Assembly (NCBI RefSeq): GCF_026340305.1 | Contig: NZ_JAPEPI010000001.1 | Span: forward strand, 868,001-932,000 | Direction of reading: 5' to 3' | Length of the DNA: 64,000 nt | From: Streptomyces sp. NBC_01381 | GTDB taxonomy: Bacteria > Actinomycetota > Actinomycetes > Streptomycetales > Streptomycetaceae | Part shown: positions 34,335-41,770 of the stretch, piece after piece | Numbering within the stretch: position 1 is the first letter of the stretch | How the letters are laid out: every line of letters starts with the position of its first letter | Position numbers and translations under genes: made by a program | Notes under the pieces: model-generated | Told to the model about the DNA's origin: nothing | What the model saw: the letters and a program-made list of their open reading frames with translations, nothing else | The model's database searches: none

Positions 34335-35306
34335 ATGACCGAGACCGAAGACCCGGGCCCGGCCTGGAAGTTGATCGCAGACGCCTTGCGGTCCGATGTG
34401 GCCGACGAGGTCTATCCGCCCGGCAGCCCGTTGCCTGGCGAGAACCAGCTGGCCGAGCGTCATGGGGTGTCTCGCCCTACCGTTCGGCGAGCGATCAACG
34501 TGCTTGTCGGAGAAGGTCTGTTGACCGCCTCGCACGGGCGAGGGACGTTCGTGCGGACACGGCCTGACAGGCGCGTGATTCTGATCAACTCGGGTGATCC
34601 GGTTGACCTGTTGGCGGAGGAGTACGACCCGCTGACGCGAGGGTGGCAGCCCGGGGAAGGGTCGCGGTACGCCGGTGAGCAGGGCCGAGGATTCGACCTG
34701 TCGTCCGGGGTCGTGACCGCAATCGGGCGGGGCGAGGCGGAAGCCTTGGGAGTCCGCACGCTGACTCCGGGATTCTGCCGCTACCAGGTCTGGCGACTGC
34801 GCCCCACGTACCAGGCCATCGCCGTGCAGTCGGTCATCCCCTCTCATCTGCTCGGCATCTTCAGCGAGCCGGAACCCGAGGAGCCCGCGGACCTGGACGA
34901 GCGGATGGAGGCGGGTACGGCCGATCCGGTTCGCACCGGTGAGGACGACGATCAGTACGCCCCCGACGACGTGGAGTTGGGGACTCCCGAGGAGCCAGCA
35001 GACGGTGAGGGCGAGGGAGGGGCGGAGTCCGATTACGCGCGTCTCGCCAGGCAGCGCGGACCGGTTCGGTTCGTCACGTCGGTGACCGCTCGCATGCCCA
35101 TCGGCGACGAGGTGGGGGACCTTGACGTAGCCACCGGTACGGCAGTCCTGGAGATCCGCCGCGTCATGACTGACACGAATGGCAACCCCCTGGAACTCAC
35201 CACGATCACGGCACCCGCCGACCGGTTCGAAGTGGCTAACGCACCGGAGTGGCTCGCCGCGACCCGATCCACCGGGGGCGACGCTGCGGCCGTGCTGAGG
35301 CTGTAG
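34335..35306 (+). CDS. GntR family repressor, KorSA-like
   Basis: This 323-residue protein has an N-terminal GntR winged helix (about 10-75: LPGENQLAERHGVSRPTVRRAINVL in its centre). The C-terminal region is UTRA-like, split by a very acidic low-complexity insert (about 178-235, rich in Glu/Asp). KorSA in pSAM2 silences replication and transfer genes and keeps the element integrated; this gene sits in the same place, divergent from repSA. The ribosome binding site TTGGAGG precedes the ATG. With no tra gene to control, its main target here should be the repSA-xis-int operon. Confidence 0.88.
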   Translation: MTETEDPGPAWKLIADALRSDVADEVYPPGSPLPGENQLAERHGVSRPTVRRAINVLVGEGLLTASHGRGTFVRTRPDRRVILINSGDPVDLLAEEYDPLTRGWQPGEGSRYAGEQGRGFDLSSGVVTAIGRGEAEALGVRTLTPGFCRYQVWRLRPTYQAIAVQSVIPSHLLGIFSEPEPEEPADLDERMEAGTADPVRTGEDDDQYAPDDVELGTPEEPADGEGEGGAESDYARLARQRGPVRFVTSVTARMPIGDEVGDLDVATGTAVLEIRRVMTDTNGNPLELTTITAPADRFEVANAPEWLAATRSTGGDAAAVLRL

Positions 35307-35734
35307 GTTCCGCAAAGTTTCTTTACAAGGTCAAGGCGCGCCTTCGGCGCGCCGGGCGGCCTTCGCCGCCTCGGCCGGGCGTGCGGCCTTCGGCCGGTCC
35401 CGTCCGGTCGGCGAACCGCCCGTACGCCGAGTCACCTTGCCTTGCAAGCAACCGCGGGCCTAAGCCTCAGCGTCCTGTCGTTCCCCTGTGGCCGGGGGCG
35501 GCAGGCCCTCACGGCTTTACCCACCTCCCCGGGTCGGGGCCCGCGTCGGGCAAGGCCAGGGGGCCACTCGTTCAAATTCCGGGCAGATCCAAAGCCTGCC
35601 CGAGTTGCCGGGAAGCGTACGGCCCCCTGACCATGCCCGACCCCAACCCGGGCAGGACACCGGCCAAAGCCGTGAGTGCCGGCCGCGTGGGTACGCGCGC
35701 CTGTACTTGGGCCGAGCTACGAGAACTGGGCAGT
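35307..35734. other. Hairpin-rich non-coding stretch of the element
   Basis: No open frame here has convincing coding character. Right after the GntR gene come consecutive hairpins with TTC or CTTC loops: GGCGCGCC pairing 35335-35342 with 35346-35353, GGCGGC/GCCGCC at 35355-35370, and a GGCC/GGCC stem near 35383-35395. This position is where pSAM2-like elements carry transfer genes or cis-acting loci. I infer a terminator array, possibly also a replication or transfer locus. Confidence 0.5.
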
Positions 35735-35998
35735 TCACGAGGCCGGAACGGGCTTGCCTGCCGGGTCGGCCATGCTGGCGGTGAAGTACTGGAACGCCCA
35801 CAGTTCATAGCCGCCGTGCCCAGTGATCCCGGCGTGCTTGAGACACCACAGTTGGGCGTCATCTCCAGCCGCCGTGTCGGCACATCGCTCTGAGCATGTG
35901 AGGCACTTGCCGACGTAGCGCACGGCGGATTCCGGGTCGGCTTTCAGCGTCCATTCAGCGAAGCGATAGATGCCGCGTGAGAGGCCGCCCGCGCTCAT
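35735..35998 (-). CDS. Small Cys-rich hypothetical protein (DUF7848-like)
   Basis: This 87-residue protein has four cysteines in the pattern C-x2-C-x3-C and a later C (VGKCLTCSERCADT and QLWCLKHAG), with YELWAFQYF near the end. The pattern, the position in an actinomycete element and the ending resemble the small DUF7848 family. It overlaps the upstream gene by ATGA, so the two are probably co-translated. A small metal-binding protein is likely; its job is unknown. Confidence 0.75.
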   Translation of the reverse strand: MSAGGLSRGIYRFAEWTLKADPESAVRYVGKCLTCSERCADTAAGDDAQLWCLKHAGITGHGGYELWAFQYFTASMADPAGKPVPAS

Positions 35999-36360
35999 CC
36001 GAAGGCCTCAGCGGGGAGCTGTGGGCCGTCGTCGTGATCGTCGTCCTCCGCGTCGACCGAGCCGGGATCGTCGTCCGGCGCGGGCAGCCGTGAGCCCCTG
36101 CTGTCCGCGATCCGCTTTGTGTCGCGCAGTGCCTGGCTCATGCAGGCCAGCGTGAACCGGAGCTGATCAGCAGTGGCCTTACCGTCGTTGAGTAACTCGG
36201 CAACATGGTCGAGCAGGTCGCCTGCCATGCCGAGTTGCACGGACTCAACGTTGTCCGCCACGCGGTCCAAGTAGCCGCTGCCGTCGCTGGACAGGTAGCA
36301 CGGCTTGCCCTCGGGGGTCGACCAAGGAAGCAGCCGTGCCGTGTGCGTCGTGACCGTCAC
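35995..36360 (-). CDS. Hypothetical protein, acidic C-terminus
   Basis: This 121-residue protein starts at GTG. The first 85 residues look folded and mostly helical (RVADNVESVQLGMAGDLLDHV, then LRFTLACMSQALRDTKRI). The rest is an acidic tail (DDDPGSVDAEDDDHDDG). Proteins of this type are frequent cargo of streptomycete integrated elements. No motif points to a function. Its ATGA overlap with the next gene indicates a two-gene operon. Confidence 0.75.
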   Translation of the reverse strand: MTVTTHTARLLPWSTPEGKPCYLSSDGSGYLDRVADNVESVQLGMAGDLLDHVAELLNDGKATADQLRFTLACMSQALRDTKRIADSRGSRLPAPDDDPGSVDAEDDDHDDGPQLPAEAFG

Positions 36361-36560
36361 GCCATCACCTCCGTACTAGCGGCAGGATCGTCACTCGGAG
36401 TCTCGCTGTAGCTTGAGTCATGTCGTCAACCTCCTGGGTTGATGGCCATGCCCCCGGGCCGTCCACCACGGTCGCGGGGGTCCTTGTTCAGCAAGACCCT
36501 TGCGCTGAACACCTGTTGATCCCATCCCACGGCCCTATAGAGCCGCCCTATATTGGAGAT
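36361..36560. promoter_or_regulatory. Promoter region of the XRE-TPR gene
   Basis: A TATATT box at 36549-36554 ends six bases before the ATG at 36561, which would make a leaderless transcript. TATAGA at 36536-36541 is an alternative -10. No good -35 is present. Confidence 0.4.
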
Positions 36561-37814
36561 ATGGGAGACACTCCCGAGAACCTGTGGTCGCACCCGCAGC
36601 TGGCAGCGGCGGTCACCAGTGAGGACTGGGGCGCCGTCTTTCGCAGGTACCGCAAACTCACCGGCTTGAGCCAGACGAAGCTGGGGGAACGGGTCGGCCT
36701 CGCTCAGCCTGACGTGTCCGACATCGAGCGGGAGCATCGCCGGATCACCTCCGTCGAGGTGCGGCAGCGCATCGTGGCCGGGCTGGGGATTCCGGTGAAC
36801 CTCCAGGCCGTATCAGCAGATGCAGGCCCGGCAGAGATCCCGGTTCCGGGGCTTTCGCTTCCGGGGGCCACGCCGGATGAGGATCTACTGACCCGCGTGA
36901 CGAGCGTGGTCGACTCCTCCCACCGAGTAGACGAGGCCACCCTCGATTGGCTTGACCGACTGCTCGCCGAGCACCGTCGGGCCGAAGATCTCATCGGCTC
37001 ACGACCGCTGGTGGACGTGATGCGCCAGCAGCTCCGTACCGTCGTGGAACTGTACGCAGGCGCCCGTGGCCCGCTGGCTGACCGAGTGGTTCGGCTGGCC
37101 GCCGAGCACGCCCAGTTCCTTGCGTGGATGGCGCAAGACCAGGACGACACGGCCGCCGCGTTGGCCTGGTACGACCGTTCTCACGAATGGGCGTTGGAGG
37201 CCGGGGACGCCAACATGGCTGCCACGACGCTCAATATGAAGGCCCACATGGCGTGGTCCAAGGGGCGAGCCACCCGGTGCGTCAGGCTTGCGGAAGCGTC
37301 ACGCTGGTCAGCCCCCGGCACGTCGCTTGGCGTGCAGGGCATGGCTACGCAGATGGCAGCCCGCGGGCATGCGCTCCAGGGTGAGGACGACAGCGCCCGC
37401 CGTCTGCTTGACGAGGCGCAGGGGCTGATGAGTCGGGCGGCTGAATATCCCGAAGACGAGCCGGTGTGGATGTACTTCTACGACGAGACGTGGTTCACCC
37501 TGCAACGCGGCATGGCATCGCTGCACTTGCGCGACTGGCACGGAGCCGTGGATCAGCTCACCGTCGGGTTGAGCGTGCTGCCGGACGAGTACCGGCGTGA
37601 CAAGACGTGGTTCCGTGCTTGTCTGGCGCATGCGCTCGCTGCGGCGGGCGAGTCTGCGCAAGCCGTCTCCGTGGCTGTGGCGAGCGTCCCCGATGCCGCC
37701 GCTGTCGGCCGCCCTCACTCGTGGAATGAGCTGCACACCACGGCCGCTGTGCTGAAGCGCCGAGGAGCCAAAGAGGGCGCACAACTAGTGGCCGCGCTCC
37801 GCGAGTACGACTGA
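36561..37814 (+). CDS. XRE-family helix-turn-helix protein with TPR-like domain
   Basis: This 417-residue protein has an N-terminal Cro/C1-type DNA-binding domain (about 25-80: LSQTKLGERVGLAQPDVSDIE). A long all-helical region with TPR-like repeats follows (about 150-410, for example AALAWYDRSHEWALEAGDANMAA). The layout resembles streptomycete regulators that read peptides or small signals. The ATG at 36561 gives a normal XRE start; an upstream in-frame ATG at 36420 would add 47 residues of non-coding appearance. It sits next to attR and may regulate host genes or the element. Confidence 0.82.
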   Translation: MGDTPENLWSHPQLAAAVTSEDWGAVFRRYRKLTGLSQTKLGERVGLAQPDVSDIEREHRRITSVEVRQRIVAGLGIPVNLQAVSADAGPAEIPVPGLSLPGATPDEDLLTRVTSVVDSSHRVDEATLDWLDRLLAEHRRAEDLIGSRPLVDVMRQQLRTVVELYAGARGPLADRVVRLAAEHAQFLAWMAQDQDDTAAALAWYDRSHEWALEAGDANMAATTLNMKAHMAWSKGRATRCVRLAEASRWSAPGTSLGVQGMATQMAARGHALQGEDDSARRLLDEAQGLMSRAAEYPEDEPVWMYFYDETWFTLQRGMASLHLRDWHGAVDQLTVGLSVLPDEYRRDKTWFRACLAHALAAAGESAQAVSVAVASVPDAAAVGRPHSWNELHTTAAVLKRRGAKEGAQLVAALREYD

Positions 37815-37821
37815 CGGGACC

Positions 37822-37862
37822 GTTGCCGTCTGCCTGGGAGCGACGGCAACCCTGACGGCAAC
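37822..37862. promoter_or_regulatory. Candidate arm-type integrase/excisionase sites, right end
   Basis: GTTGCCGTC (37822-37830, inverted) and two direct GACGGCAAC copies (37842-37850, 37854-37862) lie just after the last gene. They match the left-end GACAGCAAC sites at eight of nine bases. Confidence 0.55.
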
Positions 37863-37946
37863 GACCCCACACGGGGCTGCATCCTGGTCCACCTCGGCCC
37901 ACAGATCAGCCGCCCGACAGGCCCCGTTGCAGGCCCCCGCCCCAAC

Positions 37947-37990
37947 CTACGGATCAGAAGGTTGCAGGTTCGAATCCTGCCGAGTGCACA
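37947..37990 (+). repeat. attR core (44-bp direct repeat)
   Basis: This is a perfect copy of 31170-31213, a 3' fragment of tRNA-Arg left at the far side of the element. Confidence 0.93.
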
Positions 37991-37994
37991 CAGT

Positions 37995-38029
37995 CGAAAG
38001 GCCCCCGGAGATGATCCGGGGGCCTTTCG
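37995..38029 (+). terminator. Original chromosomal terminator of tRNA-Arg
   Basis: A perfect 15-bp stem (CGAAAGGCCCCCGGA at 37995-38009 with 38015-38029) lies right after attR. Before integration it would have followed the tRNA. Confidence 0.8.
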
Positions 38030-38077
38030 CGTTGCCCCGGGCTACTCTGAGCGCCGTCCGAGCTATCTGGGGGAGTC

Positions 38078-38473
38078 ATGACAAGCAGGTTCACCGAGTT
38101 GACCGTTGACTGCCATGATCCGGAGAGGCTCGCGGCCTTCTGGTGCGCGGTTCTGGACTTCAAGGTGATCGACCGGGGCGAGGGCAGGGTCGAGATCGGC
38201 TCCTGGGTGCCGACCGTCGAGGACATTCGGGCCCGCCAGATGCCGCCGACCCTGCAGTTCATCCAGGTTCCCGAGGGCAAGGCCGTCAAGAACCGGCTCC
38301 ACCTCGACGTCAGCCCGATCGACGGCAGCACCGAGGACGAGGTGACCAGACTGCTCGCCCTCGGCGCGACCACGACGGACGTGGGCCAGGGCGCAGACCG
38401 AAACTGGGTGGTCATGGCTGACCCCGAGGGCAACGAGTTCGACGTCCTGCGCACCCTGGCACCGCAGAAGTAG
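38078..38473 (+). CDS. VOC (glyoxalase-like) family protein
   Basis: This is a 131-residue vicinal-oxygen-chelate fold protein made of two beta-alpha-beta-beta-beta modules. It opens with FTELTVDCHDPERLAAFWCAVLDF and ends with NWVVMADPEGNEFDVL, the typical last strand with a metal-binding glutamate-like position. The second module begins at NRLHLDVSPIDG. The family includes dioxygenases, glyoxalases and antibiotic-binding proteins, so substrate cannot be given. It is outside the integrated element. Confidence 0.87.
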   Translation: MTSRFTELTVDCHDPERLAAFWCAVLDFKVIDRGEGRVEIGSWVPTVEDIRARQMPPTLQFIQVPEGKAVKNRLHLDVSPIDGSTEDEVTRLLALGATTTDVGQGADRNWVVMADPEGNEFDVLRTLAPQK

Positions 38474-38495
38474 GCCGCGAGCGGGCACCCGCACC

Positions 38496-39044
38496 ATGAC
38501 TGGACCAGGGTCCGTCGCCTGGCCGCCTGCCCCGATCGAGACCGAGCGGCTGGTGCTCCGCGAGTCCGAGTCCCGGGACCGTGCGGCGTTCATCGAGCTG
38601 TTCGCATCGCCAGAGGTGGGCACCTACCTGGGCGGTCCTCGACCGCGTGCGGAGCTCGAACGCTCAGTTCCTGAGGTGCCCGGGCGGCGCCCCGGCCTTT
38701 TCGTGATCGAGCTCGACGGAGCGATGATCGGCACCGTCGAGCTCAACCGGCGCGACGCGGAGCGGCGGAGTCATGTCCGCCTGGATGCCGGGGAGGCCGA
38801 ACTCGGCTACCTGCTCCTGCCGGAGGCATGGGGACGCGGGTACGCCGCCGAGGCGTGCGCGGCGGCGCTCGACTGGTTCGCCGACGCCCTTCCCGGCGAG
38901 CCGGTGGTGCTCTGCACCCAGACCGCCAACGACCGCTCGATGCGCCTCGCGGCGAAGCTGGGGTTCACCGAGGTGCAACGGTACGAGGCGTGGGGCGCCG
39001 AACAGTGGATGGGCGTGTGGTCCTCGGGCACGCCGTCCGGCTAG
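38496..39044 (+). CDS. GNAT family N-acetyltransferase (RimJ/RimL-like)
   Basis: This 182-residue acetyltransferase begins IETERLVLRESESRDRAAFIELF, the usual RimJ/RimL opening. The acetyl-CoA binding motif is at LLPEAWGRGYAAEACAAALD (about 107-126) and the last conserved segment is NDRSMRLAAKLGFTEVQRYE. It probably acetylates a protein N-terminus or a small amine. It lies 22 bp after the VOC gene and may be in one transcript with it. Confidence 0.9.
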   Translation: MTGPGSVAWPPAPIETERLVLRESESRDRAAFIELFASPEVGTYLGGPRPRAELERSVPEVPGRRPGLFVIELDGAMIGTVELNRRDAERRSHVRLDAGEAELGYLLLPEAWGRGYAAEACAAALDWFADALPGEPVVLCTQTANDRSMRLAAKLGFTEVQRYEAWGAEQWMGVWSSGTPSG

Positions 39045-39204
39045 CGATCACGACCGTCGGCGATCACCCGGAGCGGCCGTCGAGCCGCCGCCCCATGATC
39101 GTCAGTGTGATCGCCGGCACAGCGGAGGCATTGGCCGGCGGAGTCACTTATTCCGCACATAGCGTGATCAACGACCAAGTAAGTCCTGCTTTATTGGAGG
39201 ATCG

Positions 39205-39624
39205 ATGCGCAAGGTTTTGACGGGGAAGCGCAAGCTGGCGGTCGTGGCGCTGACGGCTGTGGCCATCGGGCTGCCGGCCGTGGGTGCGGTCGCGGGGGAG
39301 ATCAACGGGAGCAGGCTTCCGTTCTCCATAGCCACCGCGGGCAACAAGGAAGACGGTGACCGCTGGAAGGGCAAGAGCAGCGGTCACGCCAAGGCCTGTG
39401 GCGATGTGCCGGTGAACGACACTCGGACGTTCAGCGCGTACATCTACCAGGACAAGAGCTTCCGCCCTGACCCGCAGATCGCCGGCACCTCCCGCAGCTA
39501 CAAGCAGGCGTACGGCTGTGGTGGCTACAAGGGCACCAGCACGGGTGGCAAGTACTACACCAAGGCCACCTGGGCCGGGATCCCCGGCAGCCGGGCCTAC
39601 GGTTACGTGAACGCCCAGAACTGA
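39205..39624 (+). CDS. Small secreted protein of unknown family
   Basis: This 139-residue precursor has a signal peptide (MRKVLTGKRKLAVVALTAVA, to about residue 30). The mature domain of about 109 residues is basic and Gly/Tyr/Ser-rich with two cysteines (AKACGDVP and YGCGGYKG), probably one disulfide. TTGGAGG is a good ribosome binding site. It is followed by a short repeat cluster and then a three-gene ABC transporter, a layout seen with bacteriocin-like peptides and their transporters. However, the sequence does not show the hallmarks of the lactococcin 972 family, so no such role is claimed. Confidence 0.75.
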   Translation: MRKVLTGKRKLAVVALTAVAIGLPAVGAVAGEINGSRLPFSIATAGNKEDGDRWKGKSSGHAKACGDVPVNDTRTFSAYIYQDKSFRPDPQIAGTSRSYKQAYGCGGYKGTSTGGKYYTKATWAGIPGSRAYGYVNAQN

Positions 39625-39660
39625 TCAGGAATCAGGATCAGTAATCAGGAATCAGGAATC
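39624..39660 (+). repeat. ATCAGGA heptamer cluster
   Basis: Four copies of ATCAGGA, as two tandem pairs separated by six bases, lie between the secreted-protein stop and the ABC gene start. Confidence 0.8.
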
Positions 39661-39662
39661 AC

Positions 39663-40469
39663 GTGACCAGTAGCAACAGCGCTGCCGCGGCCGGCTTCCA
39701 GCCGGTCGCGGCGGTCGCGGCCGTGACCGTCCGGTATGGGTCCACGGTCGCCCTCGATGACGTATCCCTTGAATTCCCCTCCGGGGTCACCGGGCTGCTC
39801 GGGCCCAACGGGGCGGGGAAGAGCACCCTGTTGTCGCTGTTGAGCACGGCGCGCAGACCCAAGTCCGGCTCGGTCAGCCTCCTCGGGGACGAGGCGCCCG
39901 GGCGGGCCAGGGTGCAGCACATCAGACAGCGGATCGGGGTACTTCCGCAGTCCTTCGGGTTCTATCCCCGTTTCACCGTCCTGGAGTTCACCGAGTACGC
40001 GGCCTGGCTGCGCAAGGTGCCCGCCGCCCGGCGCCGTGAGCGGGCCCGCGAGGCGCTGCGGCTCGTGGAGATGGAGAAGCACGCAGAGAAGAAGATGGGT
40101 GCCTTGTCCGGTGGCATGCTGCGGCGCGTCGGCATCGCCCAGGCCATGGTCAACGAACCGTCCCTGGTGCTCCTCGACGAACCGACCGTCGGCCTCGACC
40201 CGGCCCAGCGCGTCGGATTCCGGGGTCTTATCCGGGAGTTGGGCGAGCGGTCCGCGGTCGTGATGAGCACCCATCTCGCCGAGGACGTCGCCCATGTGTG
40301 TGATCGGGTCGCCGTGCTGTTGGAGGGTTCGGTCCGGTTCACGGGGACGGTCGGCGAGCTGTGCGCACTCCCGGACGGGGACGGGGACGCGGACGGCAAG
40401 GAAGTCGACGGGGGAGCCGTGGAAGCCGGGTATCTGCATCTGGCCGGGACGGAAGCGGTGGCGACCTGA
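39663..40469 (+). CDS. ABC transporter ATP-binding protein
   Basis: This 268-residue ATPase subunit has Walker A GPNGAGKS, the Q-loop region LPQSFGFYP, the signature LSGGM and Walker B LVLLDEPTVGLD, all intact. It is of the drug/peptide export type (CcmA/DrrA-like) and has a Gly/Asp-rich C-terminal extension. The start is GTG at 39663. Its stop overlaps the next start (TGATG), so it is co-translated with the membrane subunit. Confidence 0.93.
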   Translation: MTSSNSAAAAGFQPVAAVAAVTVRYGSTVALDDVSLEFPSGVTGLLGPNGAGKSTLLSLLSTARRPKSGSVSLLGDEAPGRARVQHIRQRIGVLPQSFGFYPRFTVLEFTEYAAWLRKVPAARRRERAREALRLVEMEKHAEKKMGALSGGMLRRVGIAQAMVNEPSLVLLDEPTVGLDPAQRVGFRGLIRELGERSAVVMSTHLAEDVAHVCDRVAVLLEGSVRFTGTVGELCALPDGDGDADGKEVDGGAVEAGYLHLAGTEAVAT

Positions 40470-41770
40470 TGCGTGTGCTGCTGACCGAGATGCGGCGCGG
40501 CGAGGCCAAGTGGGCCGCCGCGCTCATGGGCGCGATCGGCGTGTACTACTTCACCGCCGAGAGCCCCGCCGAGAGCGACTGGATCGGCTGGTGGACCCAG
40601 ACCAGCCTGCAGGTCCAGCTCTACGCGGTGATCGTGATGGGCTCGGTGATGAGCGCCGCGGCCGCCTGGGGAGCGGGCCGCGCCTTCCGGCACCGGACGC
40701 GGGTCTGGGCGGACACCGCGGCCCGCGGCGGCTGGGCGCAGGCGCTGCTGCTCTGGCTCGCGGTGTGGCTGTGGGCGTTGATCGCGTACGCCGTGCTGAT
40801 CGGTGTGGCGTTCTCGCGGACCGCGGGGGTCAGTGACGTCGGCGGGCCCTCGTGGACGCCGTTGTTGCTCGGGGCCGCGATGCTGGGCCTGGAGATCGCC
40901 GTGGGGATCGCGATCGGGTCGGCGCTGCCGTCCCGTGTGGTCGCGCCCTTCGCGGGGATCTTCTGGTACGGGCTTTTCGTTCTTGTGGCGTTCGTTCCGG
41001 ACACTCCGCTCGACAAGCTCTTTCCCGCGATCGACGAGTTCTGGAGCTCGGAGTTCGAGCCGAACACCACGCGCATGCTGATCGCCGTCGCCTGGTGTCT
41101 CGCCTTCGGTCTGCTCCTGACCGCGCTGCCCGCGCTGCGGCGCCGTGCCGCGCTCGCGCCGCGGCCCCTCGCCCTGGGCGCGCTCGCCGTGGCCGCACTC
41201 GTCGCGGGCGGCACGCTGGTGGGCTTCCGTACGCCGGTGCCCGATTCGTACTGGGCGGTGCGCAAGGCCCAGCCCGCGCAGCCGCTGTGCGCCACCAGCG
41301 GGCGTACGAAGGTGTGCCTCTGGCCGGACGACCGCCATCTGCTGCCGCAGGCCAAGGGCGCCGTGCGGACCGTCGACGAGCGGCTCGGCTCGCTGAAGGG
41401 GCTCAACCGCGCCTTCTACGCGACCGGCCTGGACAGGCCCAAGGGCCACACCGCCGAGCTGTCCCTGATGACGCCCGCGGAGACCGAGGCCGACCTGACC
41501 GACGCCCTGTTCGCGGCCTCCCTGCCGCAGCCCGAGGCCACGGACTGCGAACCGCCGGTGCTCAAGGAGACCGGCGGCTACCCGGGCACCTTCCTCTTCG
41601 AAGCCGTCATCCGTGCCCGCGCCGGCGCGCCGAGCGACTACTACGGAGAGAAGTTCGGGCGGGCCCTGGAGCGCATCACCAGTGCCCCGCGCGAGAAGCA
41701 GGACACGTGGATCGAGGCGGCGGCGCAGGACATCCGTGCCTGCCGTGCGCTTCCGGAGCTGCCGCGGTGA
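40469..41770 (+). CDS. ABC transporter membrane subunit with extracytoplasmic-like C-terminal domain
   Basis: This 433-residue protein has about six membrane segments in its first 260 residues (for example VQLYAVIVMGSVMSAAAAW, LLLWLAVWLWALIAYAVLI). It then has a soluble C-terminal domain of about 170 residues with four cysteines (LCATSGRTKVCLW, TDCEPP, RACRALP). It overlaps both neighbours, TGATG before and GTGA after. The fold of the soluble part is not recognised. Confidence 0.82.
   Translation: MRVLLTEMRRGEAKWAAALMGAIGVYYFTAESPAESDWIGWWTQTSLQVQLYAVIVMGSVMSAAAAWGAGRAFRHRTRVWADTAARGGWAQALLLWLAVWLWALIAYAVLIGVAFSRTAGVSDVGGPSWTPLLLGAAMLGLEIAVGIAIGSALPSRVVAPFAGIFWYGLFVLVAFVPDTPLDKLFPAIDEFWSSEFEPNTTRMLIAVAWCLAFGLLLTALPALRRRAALAPRPLALGALAVAALVAGGTLVGFRTPVPDSYWAVRKAQPAQPLCATSGRTKVCLWPDDRHLLPQAKGAVRTVDERLGSLKGLNRAFYATGLDRPKGHTAELSLMTPAETEADLTDALFAASLPQPEATDCEPPVLKETGGYPGTFLFEAVIRARAGAPSDYYGEKFGRALERITSAPREKQDTWIEAAAQDIRACRALPELPR

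Larger units (their letters stand above)
31170..37990. mobile_element. Integrated AICE-type element without a transfer module
   Basis: This 6.8-kb element is bounded by 44-bp perfect direct repeats derived from tRNA-Arg(ACG). Gene order from attL is int, xis and repSA (one minus-strand operon with overlapping ends), a divergent KorSA-like GntR gene, a hairpin-rich non-coding stretch, two small minus-strand genes and an XRE-TPR gene next to attR. Int, Xis, RepSA and KorSA are the pSAM2-type set for excision, rolling-circle replication and control. The FtsK/SpoIIIE-like Tra protein, the Spd spreading proteins and an NrdI/Pra-like activator are not present. It may therefore be a deletion derivative or a mobilisable relative that depends on another element. 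Confidence 0.9.

Noticed and set aside
35249..35893. Possible 214-residue protein in the element
   Set aside because: It starts inside the GntR gene, crosses hairpins, overlaps the small Cys-rich gene on the other strand and has no ribosome binding site or domain.
37927..38109. Short open frame across attR
   Set aside because: It consists of tRNA fragment and terminator sequence.
38078..39044. VOC and GNAT genes as cargo of the integrated element
   Set aside because: Both lie beyond attR and the original tRNA terminator, so they are chromosomal neighbours.
39205..39624. Lactococcin 972-type bacteriocin
   Set aside because: Although an ABC transporter follows, the mature sequence does not show that family's pattern, and the transporter is of a different layout.
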